A stretch of 64,000 bases of DNA, taken from Aphelocoma coerulescens. Its lineage: Eukaryota > Chordata > Aves > Passeriformes > Corvidae. A program made the translations under genes and the position numbers. The notes beneath the pieces are model-generated. The model was given only the letters and a program-made list of their open reading frames with translations, was not told where the DNA came from and did not search any database. The stretch covers positions 9,610,924-9,674,923 of the forward strand of contig NC_091023.1 of NCBI RefSeq assembly GCF_041296385.1, in the 5' to 3' direction. How positions within the stretch are numbered: the stretch's first letter is position 1; every line of letters begins with the position of its first letter. This document shows positions 60,201 to 64,000 of the stretch, piece by piece.

Positions 60201-63200
60201 CTCTTTTTGGGAGTTTCTGGTAAGCATGAAGCGCAGAGAGACAAGCTCCATTTCAAACTGTCTGTAGCCTCATGACCAGGGTCTGCAGTTCACAACCCAG
60301 ACTGATTTTTCTCACCAGTATCTGTCTTCTACAGCATTGGTGGTGGCTCATGGTAGTTCAACGATCAATTTCACATCATGCAAAGCTGACCAGAGTTTTT
60401 TACTTCACCACTGAGTTGTGACCGTACAACAACTACACAGGTACTATTCAGAGTTTCAAGAACATAGATAGGCATTTATGTATCATTTGCTTTTACTTCC
60501 ATCCTTCATACATGATTTAAAAAGCCAACTTTAGCTCTGCTTCATGAAGCAAATAGAGCTGACAGGGCAGGGGGCTTGTGGAGACTATTCTGGTACTGCA
60601 CAATTCTATCACCATTTTCAAATTTTATGTGTTCTCTTGTTACTGTAGGCTCAACTACTATTGCTTAAGTTTCTAGGTATTATTTATTCCTGTATTTAAA
60701 GTAGAGTTTCCACAGAATTCTCCAAGATCTATTATCAAGTCTTACAGTATCAGGAAGATTAAAGAGAATTATGTTTTTAATTTACTGGTATCCCTTTATC
60801 AAAGAAGTGCTTTGGTTGATCTTAAGCTCTTTATGCAATGTGGTTATTTTAACATAATGAAGAAACATGCATGGGACAATCAGTTCACCAAGACTAATGC
60901 TGCAGAACCAGTTTCCCCAAAAGAGAGAGCACAGCAGTGTTTCACAACACGGTGGGGAGGCTCCTTCTTGTCTGGATTCACCCCAGTAGAGGGAACAGGG
61001 GTTCAACAATCATAGCATTTACCTAAACTCAAGCTCTCACTTACATGTTTTTTTTGTGGAAGAAAGGCCTCATGGAACCACAGCTCCCACATTTACTGCA
61101 TATTAACAATGCTCACTATGCAACCACAGGCTCATTAGGAGCAAAACACAAGCCTACAGCACTGCAAGCTCCCATTAATAAGGTACAAGGTATTAACTCC
61201 TTGGAATGGGCTGTGTAAGTACAGATTTATGAAGGAAATAGTCCACAAGGTGCTGGACTAACGATGGCTGGTGTCTTATCAGGCACCTCACCACCATCTT
61301 CACCCTAAGTTCCCCTCTGCTTTAGGATTTCACCATCTTTTCTTCCTTAAAAAATACTAAAGGGAAACCCAGTACCCTTACTCATTTTCACTTGTTGCAG
61401 GTATCTTGGTGCCATCTGTCAGCAAGACTCACACCACTACATCCCTGCAGCGCAAACAAATCTGGTTCTCCTTTTCCAGTAAATCTTAATCTGCTGGCCA
61501 GTGACCCATGCCCTGCTTCTTGCACCTATTAGGATGGGAGAGTAGAAATAGACTTGTGGAGGTGGCTCCACGGCCACTCGGGAACTGTGCGGAAAGCTGT
61601 GCTTGCAGAAAATTGAATGCCAAGAACTTTCCAGTATACATCCTTCTTCAGAAGGGTTAAGAGACTAATATCTGTAACAGTTGGACTTAAAGAACTGTCA
61701 AGCAAAGAAAAAAATATCTGTATAAAAAAAAGAAAACTAAAGGTATAGAATGGAGTCCTCAAGCCAATAGTGAAAATTTCAGTAGTTCTTTGATAGCCAC
61801 TGTTGCTGCAAAGTAGAAGAGAGATGACTGCCTTCAGATTCTACACCTTTTAGGTTTAGGTTACTCTACAAAAGAGGTACTTGTATTTCCTACTAAACAA
61901 TGCTCCAAAGCCCAATGCCCATCACTCCACACTCTATGGTTCAGTTGGGGCTTACAGCCGCAAAATTAGGTTTTCTATGGAGCCATAATATTTTTACATT
62001 ATTTACATTTTTATTACTCCTGGGAAGCTAAGAGAGGTGGCAGGATCTATCAGACACACAACATCTAACCAAAGCCAATGTATGCTGGGTTTAGAGATGC
62101 CCAACTGGTAACAGAAGATGGGGAGACAGTCTCCCAAGAGGACTTTAAGAAACCTCACTTAAAATAATTCAAGTAATTCAATCTATTACTAAGTTTTTAT
62201 TTAACCTTCCTCCTACAAGAGGAAAGACTGTGGCAGTAACAGTATAGGCAGTTCTCTAAAGTTACATGGATACAGTCAATACAGTCATTTCACCATAAAA
62301 ATAAACTGGAATTCCAGTATTCTCTGTTTGTAACGAGAGCTTTCATAAAAAACTTGTACTTACACAAACTCATTGATAGCCAAGACCTGATACTTTAAGC
62401 ATTTGTAAGAAGGGAATGCTACCAAGTGACAAAATACTTGGAGAGATCAGGAACACTGTTCTAACCATTTACTGTACTTGTGGTTAGAGATATGCAGAGT
62501 ATTAAGTGACTAGCCTTTTATTTATTTATTAATCACACTGTACATTAGCAATCAACCACTTCCTATTTGCAAGCTAATTTAGAAACCTTCTTATCTGAAA
62601 AACCAAATAACAAATATAACCCTTAAAGTGTAATGTAGCCAAGTTATTAACATTTAAGATTTAAAAAGTATACTGATTTTCTGTATACAGGACAGCATTT
62701 CTGAAAGACCTAAACTCATAGGAACATGAGATACTAGTTTTTAGTGGCCTTTTCTCAGCCATTCCAGCCCTAGCTTGAAGGTTACCCAAAAAGGATAAGA
62801 ACACTCATACAGCAAGCATGTATTATATTCATCTTTTCCCCTCAGAAAGCTCCAGAAGCAGAAGTAGCCAACCACAAAAGCATCAGAAGTCACAGATGCT
62901 GTAAGGATGCAGAAATGAGGTCTTGTGCTGGGAACCCTGTCCATATGCTCAGGCAGACACCTCCTAAGTCATCTGCAAGAACCTTACATTAACCAGTTAA
63001 TAAGAGCTATTAACCAGCTATTTAAAGACCTGTACTTAAGAAAACACACTCTTTTTGTTAAACTGACCTCACTTCGACTGATCCCACTGGCTTTACTACA
63101 GGTTTCTGGGAAGACAAGACTTAAATTTCCATAGTAAAAAATGGGACAACTGAGTATGAACTACACATAAGAATTCTCCAAGAGCAGGTCGTGACCTGAT

Positions 63201-64000
63201 ATATTAAACTGTCTGATTCAGTTCAGCTTGAGAGTTTGTAGGCTGAGTTGTGAGCTGTGTTGGCTGAGAAGCCTCCACAGAGTCCATCACTATTTCTGTA
63301 ATGCAGATGACGAACCTCTGCAGAGGAAGTAGGCAATTAGCTGGGAAAGCAGCCTCTTCAACTGAGCTGCCAGAGCAGCTGGAGGCCTCAGCTTGTTTAA
63401 CTGCTGAGACAGCCACATGAACTACTCTTTCTGGAAGAGGAGGGTGTATAGCAAGATGGAAACATACAGCTAACAGATAATACACCAACTCCTACATAGC
63501 ATTTCTCAGATTGCTTAGGGATATAAAGTCATAGGATAACAGCATGGAAGAGGAAAAGTTAGTTATGTTTGGTTCTCCTCTTGGTTTTGTACCTGTAACC
63601 TGTCAGAGCTAATGGGAAACTGTCCCTCTCCTATTAAAACAAAAAACCTCAAATGCTGCTCAGCCTTTGGCCAGCAGAAGCTTACAGTTCACACCAGATG
63701 ACAGAGCCATCTCAGAAGCAGTGAGAAACAACACTAAATACCACAACATGCCCTTCTACAGGAACAGAAGCCTTAAGTGCAAGTTGTTAAATAATACAGA
63801 AAGCATTTAAGTAAAAATCAAGGCTTGGTCAAAGCTACATAGCTGATGAACATAAATTCGTATCGCCTGTACATCAGCCAAACAAAGAGCTAGAATGTAC
63901 TAGCATTTCTCACTAGTGCTTCTGGAGACTCCAGTGGGATTGATGACTGTAGCTTACAGTCTCTTGGCAACTCATGTTTCTCACAAACCAACCTACCTGC
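54240..64000 (-). other. SERPINE2: SERPINE2 5' intron / upstream region, no supported exon
   Basis: This stretch of 9.8 kb has no CpG island and no exon I can support. It should be the intron after the non-coding first exon, whose promoter then lies beyond the window. Open frames here, including 98 codons at 58493-58789 and 115 codons on the minus strand at 59904-60251, have no recognised homology. A short tandem duplication (CAACAAGCTTT-like) occurs near 57507-57530. Confidence 0.65.

Noticed and set aside
59904..60251. 115-codon minus-strand frame
   Set aside because: No recognised domain, no supporting splice sites, and the opposite strand is also open. Most likely chance.

Overview
This is a vertebrate nuclear genomic window, most likely from a bird. 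Two multi-exon protein-coding genes can be rebuilt completely, both on the minus strand: WDFY1 (12 coding exons, 410 codons) and SERPINE2 (8 coding exons, 396 codons). A CpG island near 5.6-6.1 kb probably carries the first exon of a third minus-strand gene, AP1S3. The order AP1S3 - WDFY1 - SERPINE2 in one orientation matches human 2q36. A bird is inferred from the short introns, the lack of recognisable mammalian SINEs or LINEs, the low repeat load, and an LTR-like element that resembles avian ERV LTRs. That last point is from memory, not a search. All exon boundaries were derived by hand from splice signals and codon phase. Both reading frames close exactly: 1233 nt for WDFY1 and 1191 nt for SERPINE2.

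Layout: 1-5.8 kb is probably the first intron of AP1S3. 5.6-6.1 kb is a CpG island with an ATG directly abutting a GTGAGT donor on the minus strand. 6.1-13.3 kb is intergenic and holds an LTR-like element and two striking inverted repeats. 13.3-36.9 kb is WDFY1, read right to left, with a roughly 2.8 kb 3' UTR and a CpG-island promoter at 36.5-37.3 kb. 37-44 kb is intergenic, with a second CpG island, a near-consensus CTCF site and a G-rich minisatellite. 44-54.2 kb is the coding part of SERPINE2. 54.2-64 kb is SERPINE2 upstream intron or flank with no exon I can support.

Main observations: (1) the WDFY1 intron between coding exons 5 and 6 carries a perfect U12-type 5' splice site and a near-consensus U12 branch site 11 nt from the acceptor, so it is a minor-spliceosome intron. 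(2) MRPL44, which lies between WDFY1 and SERPINE2 in human, is not visible here; that interval holds only the CpG island, CTCF motif and minisatellite. (3) Three perfect hairpins or palindromes (15-17 bp arms, and one 28 bp palindrome) and one hAT-type MITE with 15-bp terminal inverted repeats are present.

The two complete genes are unrelated in function. WDFY1 is an endosomal PI3P-binding WD40/FYVE adaptor. SERPINE2 (protease nexin-1) is a secreted serine protease inhibitor. No prokaryotic system, CRISPR array, tRNA or rRNA was seen.
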